Assembly: GCA_016719135.1 (NCBI GenBank)
Contig: JADKAV010000001.1
Location: 186,001-250,000, forward strand
Direction of reading: 5' to 3'
Length of the DNA stretch: 64,000 bases
Source: Micrococcales bacterium
GTDB taxonomy: Bacteria > Actinomycetota > Actinomycetes > S36-B12 > UBA10799
Positions 30,158-39,318 of the stretch are shown here, in pieces. How positions within the stretch are numbered: the first letter of the stretch is position 1; every line of letters begins with the position of its first letter. The notes beneath the pieces were generated by a model, which did not search any database, was not told the origin of the DNA, and saw only the letters and a list, made by a program, of their open reading frames with translations. Made by a program: the position numbers and the translations under genes.

Positions 30158-30440
30158 TGAGCCTTGGCGGGGCGACTTTGCACGCACGATGTCACTCAGT
30201 GACCAGATACGCGCAAAGTCCCCCCGAATCGCTGCTGGCCGGGCAGATTCGTGAAGGTCGAGCCTCCCCGGGGCGACTTTGGACGCCCGAGGTCACTCAG
30301 TGACCAGATACGGGCAAAGTCCCGCACGAATCGCCGGAACGCCCAGGCAAACTTGTGAAAGGTCGAGCCTCCCCGGGGCGACTTTGGACGCACGAGGTCA
30401 CTCAGTGACCAGATACGCGCAAAGTCCCGCACGAATCGCG
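30158..30440. repeat. three tandem ~103-bp repeats, each with a nested palindrome
   Basis: Three imperfect copies (offsets 101 and 105 bp) fill the gap between the acyl-CoA dehydrogenase and the polyprenyl synthase, which converge. Each copy has a palindromic core, at 30169–30224, 30270–30323 and 30375–30428. Outer arms GGGGCGACTTTG and CAAAGTCCC pair around an inner GTCACT-C-AGTGAC hairpin. The spacer ends near CGAATCGC and the next unit opens GGTCGAGCCTCCCCGG. No gene is credible here. It resembles REP/BIME-type extragenic palindromes in layout. Confidence 0.9.
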
Positions 30441-30451
30441 GGAGCGCCCCC

Positions 30452-31435
30452 TCACCCGGTCCGGTTCACCACGTAGTCGCAGACCGCTTCAAGCGCATCC
30501 CGCGGCCCACCGGCGGGCAGGGTGTGCAGGCATCGGCGAGCATCGTCAGCCCACTCATGAGCGGCGGCCCGGGCTTCTGCCACGGCGTCGTGGGCACGCA
30601 GCAGGTCCATCGCCTCGGCGACCTCATCATCGGACAACGGGCGGCCCAGCAGATCCAGCAGGCGTGCGTCCTGGTCGCGTTGTTCGCGCTGCACCATGAG
30701 CGCGGCCAACGTCGGTACGCCCTCCTTCAGGTCTGTGCCCGGGGTCTTGCCCGAATCCCTGGTCTCGCTGGTCAGGTCGACCAGGTCGTCCGCGAGTTGA
30801 AACGCGACCCCGATGCGCTCGCCGTAACGGGTGAGGGTGTCGATCGTGGGCTCGTCGCATCCGGAGAACATCGCTCCGAACTGCGCTGAAGTGGCGATCA
30901 GCGAACCGGTCTTGTCCGCCAGAACCATCAGGTGATGGGCCACGGCGTCCTCGCCATCGGTCGCGCCCACAGTCTCCCGGATCTGCCCGGTCACCAACCG
31001 CTCGAACGTGCGCGCCTGGATCCGGACCGCCTCGGGGCCGAGGTCGGCGAGGATGTCCGATGCGCGGGAGAACAGAAAATCGCCGGTCAGGATCGCAACC
31101 GAGTTGTCCCACCGCTGATTGGCCGACACCCGTCCGCGACGGATGGGCGCCTCGTCCATGACGTCGTCGTGGTACAGCGTGGCCAGGTGGGTCAATTCCA
31201 CGACGGTCGCGGCGTCGTACACCGCGTCCCGGTCGGGATCGCCGAATGCCGCGCACAGCAATGTCATCAAGGGCCGGAAGCGTTTGCCGCCGGCCTCGAC
31301 GAGGTGCGCCGAGGTCTGCGTGACGAACGGATAGTCACTCTTGACCGCCTCAGTGAGCCGGGCTTCCACACGCTGCAGCCTGCCCCGCAGACCATCGCGC
31401 AGGCTGGGATCGGCCAGGAACGCCAGGTATGGCAC
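30452..31435 (-). CDS. all-trans polyprenyl diphosphate synthase
   Basis: A 327-residue isoprenoid chain-elongating enzyme. Both aspartate-rich motifs are present: first YHDDVMDEAPIRRG, second QLADDLVDLTSE. GGKRFRPLMTLL binds the allylic or IPP substrate. It condenses IPP onto an allylic diphosphate, and in Actinomycetes this subgroup usually makes the C40–C50 side chain of menaquinone. GTG 31435 is 11 bp after the nuoN stop, so it is probably transcribed with the nuo operon. That fits a quinone-tail role. Product chain length is not predictable by eye. Confidence 0.9.
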   Translation of the reverse strand: MPYLAFLADPSLRDGLRGRLQRVEARLTEAVKSDYPFVTQTSAHLVEAGGKRFRPLMTLLCAAFGDPDRDAVYDAATVVELTHLATLYHDDVMDEAPIRRGRVSANQRWDNSVAILTGDFLFSRASDILADLGPEAVRIQARTFERLVTGQIRETVGATDGEDAVAHHLMVLADKTGSLIATSAQFGAMFSGCDEPTIDTLTRYGERIGVAFQLADDLVDLTSETRDSGKTPGTDLKEGVPTLAALMVQREQRDQDARLLDLLGRPLSDDEVAEAMDLLRAHDAVAEARAAAHEWADDARRCLHTLPAGGPRDALEAVCDYVVNRTG

Positions 31436-31446
31436 CGATCACACCC

Positions 31447-32994
31447 CTATCTGATGAACGTGGAGGCCTTGTCTGCCAAGTCCAACACGGATTGCGGAAG
31501 CACGCCCAGGATCACGGTAACTGCCACCGTCACCCCGATCGCCACCGCGGTCAGACTGCTGGGCACCACCACCGCCGGAGCGTCCTCGGCACGTTCGGTG
31601 AAGAACATCAGCACGATCACCCGCACGTAGAAGAAAGCGGCGATGGCCGAGGCGAAGACCCCGACGATGACCACGGGTGTGGCACCGCCCTCGATACCAG
31701 CGGAGAACACCGCGAACTTGCTGGTGAACCCGGAGGTCAGCGGGATCCCCGCGAACGCCAGCAACAGGATGGTGAAGGCTCCGGCTATCAAGGGCGACGT
31801 CTTGCCCAGGCCGGCCCACTGCGACAGCTTCGTGGCCTCTCCGGTCGGGTCACGCACCAGACTGACGATGGCGAACGCACCGATCGTGGTGAAGCCGTAG
31901 ACCAGCAGGTAGAACATCGTGCTGGAAAGCCCCGAGGGGTTCGTCGACAACACACCGATCAGCATGAAACCGGTGTTGGCGATGGCCGAGTAGGCCAGCA
32001 TCCGCTTGATGTCGTTCTGCGTCAGGGCGACGATCGCCCCGGTCAGCATGGTCGCGATCGCCACGCCCCACATCAGCGGCCGCCAGTCCCAGCGCAGCCC
32101 GCCGAGAGCCACATACGTCAGGCGCAGCAGTCCTCCGAAGGCCGCGATCTTGACACCTGCGGCCATGAATGCCGTGGCCGGCGTGGGTGCGCCCTGGTAC
32201 ACGTCCGGGGTCCACTGGTGGAAGGGCACTGCACCGATCTTGAAAAGCAGCCCGACGAACAGCAGACCAATGGCCGCGATGAGCAGGCCGTTGTTGCCCG
32301 GATCAGCAGCCATGGCCTCGACGATCCCCGGGAAGGAGATGGTGCCCGAGAAGCCGTAGAGCATCGCAGCTCCGAAGACGAAGAAGCCCGACGAGTAGGC
32401 CCCGAGCAGGAAGTACTTCATCGCTGCTTCCTGGCTGAGCAGTCTGCGGCGGCGCGCCATCCCCGACATCAGATACAGCGGCAGTGACATGACTTCCAGA
32501 GCCACGAACATCGTCAGCAGATCGTTGGCCGTGGTGAACAGCATCATGCCGCCGACACAGAACAGGAACAGCGGCCAGACCTCGGTCTGCAACCAGCCCT
32601 GCTGGGTGAACGCCTTCTCGTCGACGCTTCCCGGCAGCGCCGAGGCCTGCGAGGCGAACGCGTCACCGGCCGGGTCCACGTGCCGCTCGGCGATCAGCAA
32701 TGCCGAGACCATGGCGACCAGCAGAATCGAACCCTGCATGAACAGACCCGGGCCGTCGATCGCAATGGTGCCCTCAGCGGCCAGTTCGTTGGTTCCCGCC
32801 AACCGGACCACCCAGATGAACGAGGCCAGCAGCACCGCCGTGACCAGGAACAACTGGACCGTCCGCCGGGATTCCCGCGGCACGAAGGCTTCGACCAGCA
32901 CACTCAACACACCGCCGCCGAGCACGATGAGCAACGGTGCGACCAGCGCATACCTGATCTCGGGGGAGGCGAAAGACTCCAGCACGCCGTTCAC
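31447..32994 (-). CDS. nuoN: NADH-quinone oxidoreductase subunit N
   Basis: Antiporter-like membrane subunit of complex I, 515 residues and about 14 helices. Conserved segments are LFVALEVMSLPLYLMSGM, with the buried Glu, and KIGAVPFHQWTPDVYQGAP, with the half-channel Lys and the His. NDIKRMLAYSAIANTGFML follows. The start GTG 32994 overlaps the nuoM stop (GTGA). It pumps protons using coupling through the membrane arm. Last nuo gene of the operon, followed by a polyprenyl synthase. Confidence 0.95.
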   Translation of the reverse strand: MNGVLESFASPEIRYALVAPLLIVLGGGVLSVLVEAFVPRESRRTVQLFLVTAVLLASFIWVVRLAGTNELAAEGTIAIDGPGLFMQGSILLVAMVSALLIAERHVDPAGDAFASQASALPGSVDEKAFTQQGWLQTEVWPLFLFCVGGMMLFTTANDLLTMFVALEVMSLPLYLMSGMARRRRLLSQEAAMKYFLLGAYSSGFFVFGAAMLYGFSGTISFPGIVEAMAADPGNNGLLIAAIGLLFVGLLFKIGAVPFHQWTPDVYQGAPTPATAFMAAGVKIAAFGGLLRLTYVALGGLRWDWRPLMWGVAIATMLTGAIVALTQNDIKRMLAYSAIANTGFMLIGVLSTNPSGLSSTMFYLLVYGFTTIGAFAIVSLVRDPTGEATKLSQWAGLGKTSPLIAGAFTILLLAFAGIPLTSGFTSKFAVFSAGIEGGATPVVIVGVFASAIAAFFYVRVIVLMFFTERAEDAPAVVVPSSLTAVAIGVTVAVTVILGVLPQSVLDLADKASTFIR

Positions 32995-34547
32995 TGACCC
33001 TCCCCTTCCTCGCGACATCCGTCCGCGAAGTCACAATCCGCGGTGACCCCCACCGGCGGGTCCCCCACGCCGACCACAGCCAGCGTCTGGTCGACCGCCG
33101 GATTGATGACGTCCAGCGCGGGCGCCGGGAACACCCCGAGCCCGATGATCAGTGCCACCAACGGCGCCACCGCCACGACCTCGCGGCCGGTGAGGTCCTT
33201 GATGTCCTCGCAGCCGGGTTTCAACGGACCGGTCATGGTGCGCTGGTACAGCCACAGGATGTACAGCGAAGCCAAGATGATGCCGGTCGTGGCGATCACC
33301 GCCACCAGCGGGTAGCGGACGTACGTGCCGACCAGGACCAGGAACTCCGAGACGAAGCTGCTCATGCCTGGTAGCGCCAGTGAGGACAGCCCCGCGATCA
33401 GGAAGAACCCTGCCAGCAGCGGCGCCACCTTGTGCACCCCTCCGTAGTCATCCACCAGCTTGGATCCGCGCCTGCTCATCAGGAATCCGGCCACCAGGAA
33501 CAGTGCGGCGGTCGAGAAGCCGTGGTTGACCATGTACAGGGTCGAACCGCTCTGACCCTGGCTGGTGAGCACGAAGATGCCCAGCGTGATGAATCCGAAG
33601 TGGCTGATCGAGGTGTATGCGATCAGTCGCTTGATGTCGGTCTGCCCGATGGCCAGCAGCGCACCGTAGATGATGCCGATCAGGCTCATCACGATGATCA
33701 GCGGGGTGTAGAACTGCGAGGCCTCCGGGAAGATCTGCAGGCAGTACCGCAGCATGCCGAATGTTCCCACCTTGTCGAGCACGCCCACGAGCAGCACGGC
33801 ACTGCCGGGCTGGGCCTCGGTGGCGGCATCGGGCAGCCAGGTGTGCACCGGCCACAGCGGGGCCTTGACCGCGAAGGCGAAGAAGAACCCGAGGAACAAC
33901 ATCCGCTGCGTGGTCGAATCCATTCCCAGCTGGGTCAGCGCCCCGAAGTCGAACGTGCCGGCTCCGAATTCGCGCTGGCTGACCACGTACAGCCCGATCA
34001 GACTGGCCAGCATGAACAGTCCACCGAACAGGCTCACGATCAGGAACTTCACCGCGGCGTAAGATCGGCGGGCCCCTCCGTAGCGGCCGATCAGGAAGTA
34101 CACCGGGATCAGCATTGCCTCGAAGAAGACGTAGAACAGGAACACGTCGATGGCCGAGAAGACCCCGATCATGCAGACTTCCAGCGCCAGCATGAGCGCG
34201 AAGTAGCCCTTGGTCGGGGCATCGCTGTGATCGGCCTCGTTCCATCCGGCCAGGATCACCACCGGCACCAGAATGGCTGCCATCGCGACGAGGACAAGCG
34301 CGATGCCATCCACGCCGAGCGCGAACGAGATCCCGAACGACTCGATCCACGGGGTCGAGGTCACGAACTGGAATGGTTCGGTGCTCTGCGCGTCGAACTG
34401 CAGCGCCATCGCGATGACGAGTACGAGCGTGGCGATGCTGAAGCCCAGAGCGACCTGTTTGGCCAGTTCCGGGGAGTTCTTCGGCAACAGCGCTACCACC
34501 ACGGCACCGATCGCCGGGACCAGCAGCAGGATGAGCAACCAGTTCAT
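32991..34547 (-). CDS. nuoM: NADH-quinone oxidoreductase subunit M
   Basis: A 518-residue antiporter-like proton-pumping subunit. It begins MNWLLILLLVPAIGAV and has FYVFFEAMLIPVYFLIGRYG with the essential Glu. KAPLWPVHTWLPDAATEAQP carries the half-channel Lys, and IKRLIAYTSISHFGFI follows. The ATG at 34547 overlaps the TGA of nuoL by one base. A longer in-frame start (34637) falls within nuoL and is not needed. Confidence 0.95.
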   Translation of the reverse strand: MNWLLILLLVPAIGAVVVALLPKNSPELAKQVALGFSIATLVLVIAMALQFDAQSTEPFQFVTSTPWIESFGISFALGVDGIALVLVAMAAILVPVVILAGWNEADHSDAPTKGYFALMLALEVCMIGVFSAIDVFLFYVFFEAMLIPVYFLIGRYGGARRSYAAVKFLIVSLFGGLFMLASLIGLYVVSQREFGAGTFDFGALTQLGMDSTTQRMLFLGFFFAFAVKAPLWPVHTWLPDAATEAQPGSAVLLVGVLDKVGTFGMLRYCLQIFPEASQFYTPLIIVMSLIGIIYGALLAIGQTDIKRLIAYTSISHFGFITLGIFVLTSQGQSGSTLYMVNHGFSTAALFLVAGFLMSRRGSKLVDDYGGVHKVAPLLAGFFLIAGLSSLALPGMSSFVSEFLVLVGTYVRYPLVAVIATTGIILASLYILWLYQRTMTGPLKPGCEDIKDLTGREVVAVAPLVALIIGLGVFPAPALDVINPAVDQTLAVVGVGDPPVGVTADCDFADGCREEGEGQ

Positions 34548-36472
34548 CAGAGCCTCACCACCAGAAGCGCCACGAACAGCAGGAAGGCGCCGGCCAGCAT
34601 CGACAGCGCGTACGACCTCGAGTAGCCGGTCTGCCACTTGCGCAGTCGGTTGGACAGGCCCGCGGTGGCCGACCCCATGGCCACGACCGCCCCGTCGATA
34701 CTGCGGTTGTCGAACCAGACCAGGGCCCGGGTCAGGTACTGACCAGGACGCATGAACACCGCCTCATTGAATGCATCCCCGTACAAGTCCTTGCGTGCGG
34801 CAACCGTCAGCGGCGACACCGACGTCGGCGCGGTCAGCGGAACTTCGCGGCGATACTGCTGGTAGGCCAGCACGGCTCCCAGGATGACCAGTGCCAGTGT
34901 CGCCCCGCTGATCACCGGGATCGGGATCGGTGGTTCGGGATGTTGGAAGCCCACGACCGGTTCCAGCCATTTCTCGATCGCGCCGTTCCAGGCCAGCAGG
35001 AAACCGCTGGCCAGCGACGCGATACCCAGCAGGATCAACGGGATGGTCATCACCGGCGGGGACTCGTGCGGATGCACATCGTCGGTCCAGCGCTTCTTAC
35101 CCAGGAACGTCATGGTGAACAACCGCGTCATGTAGAACGCGGTGATCCCCGCGCCGATCATGGCGGCCAGACCCGCGGCCCAACTGTGGTCGAACGCGGC
35201 TTCGATGATCTTGTCCTTCGAGTAGAAGCCGGAGAACGGCGGTACCCCCATGATCGCCAGCCAGCCGGCCGCGAACGTGATGTACGTGACCACCATGACG
35301 GTGCGGATGCCCCCGAACCGGCGCATGTTCTCCTGATTGTTGAACGAGTGCATGACCGAACCGGCACCGAGGAACATATTGGCCTTGAAGAAGCCGTGGT
35401 TGACCAGGTGGAAGATGGCGAACACGTAGCCGATCGGCCCGAGGCCGGCGGCCAGCACCATGTACCCGATCTGGGACATGGTGGAGCCCGCGAGCACCTT
35501 CTTGATCTCGTCCTTGGCCAAACCGATGATCGCACCGAAGATCAGCGTGATCGCACCGATGGCGATCACCACGGTCTGCGCGGTGGGTGCGCCGTCGAAG
35601 ATGGGGTTGGACCGGGCGATGAGGTACACACCGGCGGTCACCATCGTGGCCGCGTGGATCAGCGCGGAAACCGGGGTCGGACCCTCCATGGCGTCCAGCA
35701 ACCACGACTGCAGCGGGAACTGCGCGGACTTTCCACACGCGGCGAGCAGCAACAACAACCCGATCCAGGTCAGCGTCCCCTCGCTGGACTCCCCGGCCTG
35801 CGCGAAGACCTCCGGGAAGGTGACCGTCCCGAAGGACACGAAGATCGCCATGATCGCCACGGACAGCCCGAAGTCACCCACCCGGTTGACCACGAAGGCC
35901 TTCTTCGCCGCCACGGCCGCACTCGGCTTGTACTGCCAGAAGCCGATCAGCAGGTACGAGGCCAGGCCCACACCCTCCCAGCCGACGTAGAGCAGCAGGT
36001 AGTTGTCGGCGAGCACCAGCAGCAGCATCGCGGCCACGAACAGGTTCAGATACGCGAAGAACAGCCGCCGCTTCGGGTCATCTTTCATGTACCCGATGGA
36101 GTAGATGTGGATCAGCGATCCGACACCGGTGATCAACAGCACGAACGTCAACGACAGTTGGTCGATCTGCAGCCCCACGTTGGCGGTGAAGTTGCCGACG
36201 AAGACCCAGTCCCACAGGTGCTGGATAATCCCGCGGTCCTCCGAGGGCCGGGCCAGCAGGCCCAGCCACATCATGATGGCCAGGATGAACGAGCCGATCG
36301 GAAGTGCGGTGGCCAGGTAGTGGCCCCAGGAGTCAGTGCGCCGGCCGAAGCTGAGCAGCACCGCGGCGCCGATCAAGGGCAGGGCGATGAGCACCCAGAT
36401 GTAGGTGAAGACGCCCTCCGGCGGGGCATACGTGATGGTCGGCGTCGCGGACGCCAGCAGGTCGGTGGTCAT
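34547..36472 (-). CDS. nuoL: NADH-quinone oxidoreductase subunit L
   Basis: A 641-residue distal proton-pumping subunit of complex I. It has FFAYLNLFVAAMLLLVLADNY, LYVGWEGVGLASYLLIGFW with the key Glu, and KSAQFPLQSWLLDAMEGPTP. STMSQIGYMVLA follows. The C-terminal lateral helix region runs past residue 540 and ends in the hydrophobic AFLLFVALLVVRL. ATG 36472 abuts nuoK with a one-base overlap. No frame problem. Confidence 0.95.
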   Translation of the reverse strand: MTTDLLASATPTITYAPPEGVFTYIWVLIALPLIGAAVLLSFGRRTDSWGHYLATALPIGSFILAIMMWLGLLARPSEDRGIIQHLWDWVFVGNFTANVGLQIDQLSLTFVLLITGVGSLIHIYSIGYMKDDPKRRLFFAYLNLFVAAMLLLVLADNYLLLYVGWEGVGLASYLLIGFWQYKPSAAVAAKKAFVVNRVGDFGLSVAIMAIFVSFGTVTFPEVFAQAGESSEGTLTWIGLLLLLAACGKSAQFPLQSWLLDAMEGPTPVSALIHAATMVTAGVYLIARSNPIFDGAPTAQTVVIAIGAITLIFGAIIGLAKDEIKKVLAGSTMSQIGYMVLAAGLGPIGYVFAIFHLVNHGFFKANMFLGAGSVMHSFNNQENMRRFGGIRTVMVVTYITFAAGWLAIMGVPPFSGFYSKDKIIEAAFDHSWAAGLAAMIGAGITAFYMTRLFTMTFLGKKRWTDDVHPHESPPVMTIPLILLGIASLASGFLLAWNGAIEKWLEPVVGFQHPEPPIPIPVISGATLALVILGAVLAYQQYRREVPLTAPTSVSPLTVAARKDLYGDAFNEAVFMRPGQYLTRALVWFDNRSIDGAVVAMGSATAGLSNRLRKWQTGYSRSYALSMLAGAFLLFVALLVVRL

Positions 36473-36771
36473 CAGAACCTCAGCAGACTGGGCTCGTCCA
36501 CCGAGGCGCTGCGGCGGGTCCGGAAGATGACCACGATGATCGCCAGGCCGACGACCACTTCAGCGGCGGCCACCACCATGGTGAAGAACGCGAAGACCTG
36601 CCCTTCGAGGTTGCCGTGCATCCTGGCGAAGGCCACGAACGCCAGGTTGGAGGCGTTGAGCATGAGCTCCACGCACATGAACACCACGATGGCGTTGCGT
36701 CGGAAGAGCATCCCGAACGCCCCGAGGCTGAACAAGATCGCCGACAGGGCGATGTAGTGGTCGGTCGTCAC
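36472..36771 (-). CDS. nuoK: NADH-quinone oxidoreductase subunit K
   Basis: A 99-residue three-helix subunit. It starts at GTG 36771 after GGGGAGGAAAG and begins VTTDHYIALSAILFSLGAFG. The conserved buried glutamates lie in VVFMCVELMLNASNLAF and VAAAEVVVGLAI. In the sequence as given its frame is continuous with the end of nuoJ, so a naive reading makes one fused protein. The strong ribosome site and exact family length argue that nuoK is separate. Confidence 0.92.
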   Translation of the reverse strand: MTTDHYIALSAILFSLGAFGMLFRRNAIVVFMCVELMLNASNLAFVAFARMHGNLEGQVFAFFTMVVAAAEVVVGLAIIVVIFRTRRSASVDEPSLLRF

Positions 36772-37494
36772 CTTTCCTCCCCGGAGGTGTCGTCGGTGGC
36801 CGCACCGAGTCGTCGACGACGATGTCCCGTCGGGCAGCAGCGCCGGGGTGTCGACGGCGTTGTGGCGGGCGAAAGTACCTGGCGGCGGCAGCGCGCTGGG
36901 ATGCGGCCCCTTGAACCGGGCCTGCGACAGCTCACGCTGGGTGGCCTTGGGCTCGTAGTGCTGCTGATGAGTCAGGATCATCGCGCCGAGCGCGGCGGTG
37001 ATCAGAAGTGTCGAGGTCACCTCGAATGCGAACACGTACTGCGTGAAGATCAGTTCCGCCAGCCCCTGCAGGTTCCCGCCGGTGACGGAGTTGGCTTCCT
37101 CCAGCGAGCCGACCGGCAGATCCCGGGTGCCCTGACCCAGAATGCCGACCAGCAGCACCCCGAAGCCGAGGCCGAAGAGGATCGCTGGTGCGCGCTGGTT
37201 CTTGACCGTCTCGATCAACGAGTCCGAAGAGTCGACGCCGACCACCATCAGCACGAACAGGAACAGCATCATGATCGCGCCGGTGTAGACGATCACCTGC
37301 ACCATGCCCAGGAACGGTGCCGACAGGCTCACGTAGAGGATCGCCAAGTTGATCATGGTCATGGCCAGGAACAACGCGCTGTGCACGGCCTTGCGCGAGA
37401 ACAGCATGCCCATGGCCCCCAGCACGGCCAGTGCCCCACAGATCCAGAAGACCGCGGCCTCCCCGGCGTTCTGCGCGGCCAGCGTCACGGTCAC
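36768..37494 (-). CDS. nuoJ: NADH-quinone oxidoreductase subunit J (two probable one-base deletions near its end)
   Basis: Membrane subunit of complex I with five helices. It begins at GTG 37494 (VTVTLAAQNAGEAAVFWICG), has SALFLAMTMINLAILYV and VQVIVYTGAIMMLFLFVLMVV, and a cytoplasmic tail. After LLPDG the frame as given runs into nuoK without a stop. Adding one G after LLPDG and one more about 20 bases on gives LLPDGDIVVDDSVAATDDTS and a TGA that overlaps the nuoK GTG (GTGA), like the other junctions of this operon. I treat the fusion as artefact. Confidence 0.88.
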
Positions 37495-38045
37495 GTGGCA
37501 CTCCCTTCGACCGCGTCTTTGAGGGGTTCCCCGGCTCCGGTGACCCGCCCCTGGTAGTAATCCTTCTCCGTGGCCCCGTCGACCATGTCATGGGGTGGGT
37601 TCACCATGCCGGGCAGCAGCGGCCCCAGCAGGTCCTGCTTCTCGTAGATGAGTTTCTGACGGCTGTCGTCGGCCAGTTCGAACTCGTGAATCATGGTTAG
37701 CGCGCGGGTGGGGCAGGCCTCGATGCACAGTCCGCATCCGATGCAGCGCAGGTAGTTGATCTGGTACACCCGCCCGTAGCGCTCGCCCGGGGAGAACCGG
37801 CCGCCGCTTTCGTTGTCGGCGCCCTGCACGAAGATCGCATCGGCCGGACAGGCCCAGGCACACAACTCGCAGCCGATGCACTTCTCAAGGCCGTCCGGGT
37901 GCCGGTTGAGCTGGTGACGGCCGTGATAGCGCGGCTTCGGGGGGAACTTGTCCTTCTCCTCCGGGTACTGCTCGGTGACGACCTTGCGGAACATGGTCGC
38001 GAAGGTCGTCGAGAATCCTTTGACCACAGGGGGGACATCAGGCAT
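37491..38045 (-). CDS. nuoI: NADH-quinone oxidoreductase subunit I
   Basis: A 184-residue peripheral-arm subunit holding two [4Fe-4S] clusters (N6a, N6b). The ligands are CIGCELCAWACP and CIGCGLCIEACP. It also has the typical RYHGRHQLNRHPDGLEKC. ATG 38045 gives MPDVPPVVKGF, overlapping the nuoH stop by 8 bp. The stop overlaps nuoJ. This is the full-length subunit, in contrast to the 93-residue relative at 20.9 kb. Confidence 0.95.
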   Translation of the reverse strand: MPDVPPVVKGFSTTFATMFRKVVTEQYPEEKDKFPPKPRYHGRHQLNRHPDGLEKCIGCELCAWACPADAIFVQGADNESGGRFSPGERYGRVYQINYLRCIGCGLCIEACPTRALTMIHEFELADDSRQKLIYEKQDLLGPLLPGMVNPPHDMVDGATEKDYYQGRVTGAGEPLKDAVEGSAT

Positions 38046-39318
38046 TGTGCGGCTCCTGTTCGACAGCCGGGACATTGCTCGGTTCCAGCAGCTCCTGGCC
38101 GGGCATCGGCGGGACCGGGTGACCACCGGCGAACGGGTCCACCGGCTCGGCGGACGCGGCCTCGGCTGCCTCGTGCGCCTCGGCCCGGCGATCGCGGTGC
38201 ACCTGCGCGAAGTACGAGGAAATGATCAGCAGCACCAGCGAGAAACCGAAGGCCACCATCACCTGCAGGTACGCCGACCCGTCGGGTCCGATGGCGTAAC
38301 GGGCGACCGACGCCACGACGATCCAGGCCAGAGCAGTGGGGATGAGGACCTTCCAGCCGAACCGCATGAACTGGTCGTAGCGCAACCGGGGCAGGGTGCC
38401 GCGCAGCCAGATGAACACGAAGATGAACGAAACCACCTTCATGAGGAACCAGAGCATGGGCCACCAGCCCTCGTTGGCCCCCGACCAGATCGAGATCGGC
38501 CAGGGTGCCCGCCAGCCACCGAGGAACAGGGTGGTGGCAAGCGCCGAGACGGTGACCATGTTGATGTATTCGGCCAGGAAGAACATCGCGAACTTCAAAG
38601 ACGAGTACTCGGTGTGGAAACCGCCCACCAGTTCACCCTCGGCTTCGGGCAGGTCGAAGGGCGCCCGGTTGGTCTCTCCGACCATCGACGTGGTGTAGAT
38701 GACGAACGAGGGCAGCAGGAGCAGCACGTACCAGAGTTTCGTCTGCGCATTGACGATCTCGGAGGTCGAGGCGCTGCCGGCGAAGAGGAACACGGCCACG
38801 AAGGACAGACCCATCGCAATCTCGTAGGAGATCATCTGTGCGGTGCTGCGCAGACCGCCGAGCAGCGGATAGGTCGAACCGGACGACCAGCCGGCCAGGA
38901 CGATGCCGTAGATGCCGATCGACGCGATCGCCAGCACGTACAGGACGCTGACCGGGAAGTCCGTCAGTTGCAGCATCGTGGTCTGCCCGAAGATGGAGAC
39001 CTCCGGGCCGAAAGGGATGACCGCGAAGGCCATGAACGCGGGCACGGCTGACAGGATCGGCGCCAGGACGTACACACCGAGTTCCACCTTGCGCGGGATG
39101 ATCTCTTCCTTGAGGGCGAGTTTGAACCCGTCCATCAACGACTGCAGCAGCCCGAACGGGCCCACCCGGTTGGGACCGACCCGGCTCTGCATCCGGGCGA
39201 CCACCCGGCGCTCGCCCCAGATCGTGAGCAGCACGATGACCACGAGCAGCGCGAACAGGGCAACGACCTTGAGCAGGATCAGCCAGAACGGGTCACTGCC
39301 GAACCCGGCCACGTTCAT
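38038..39318 (-). CDS. nuoH: NADH-quinone oxidoreductase subunit H
   Basis: A 426-residue membrane subunit forming much of the quinone chamber. Conserved parts are TIWGERRVVARMQSRVGPNR, GPFGLLQSLMDGFKLALKEE, VGETNRAPFDLPEAEGELVG and GFHTEYSSLKFAMFFLAEY. The C-terminal 60 residues form a cytoplasmic Ala/Glu-rich extension usual for Actinomycetes. ATG 39318 overlaps the nuoG stop (ATGA). Confidence 0.95.
   Translation of the reverse strand: MNVAGFGSDPFWLILLKVVALFALLVVIVLLTIWGERRVVARMQSRVGPNRVGPFGLLQSLMDGFKLALKEEIIPRKVELGVYVLAPILSAVPAFMAFAVIPFGPEVSIFGQTTMLQLTDFPVSVLYVLAIASIGIYGIVLAGWSSGSTYPLLGGLRSTAQMISYEIAMGLSFVAVFLFAGSASTSEIVNAQTKLWYVLLLLPSFVIYTTSMVGETNRAPFDLPEAEGELVGGFHTEYSSLKFAMFFLAEYINMVTVSALATTLFLGGWRAPWPISIWSGANEGWWPMLWFLMKVVSFIFVFIWLRGTLPRLRYDQFMRFGWKVLIPTALAWIVVASVARYAIGPDGSAYLQVMVAFGFSLVLLIISSYFAQVHRDRRAEAHEAAEAASAEPVDPFAGGHPVPPMPGQELLEPSNVPAVEQEPHNA

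Noticed and set aside
30196..30432. A 78-codon ORF in the palindromic repeats
   Set aside because: Its sequence repeats the DNA unit and it has no support as a gene.
36472..37494. Genuine NuoJ–NuoK fusion protein
   Set aside because: NuoK has its own ribosome site and exact family length, and two missing bases explain the lost stop.
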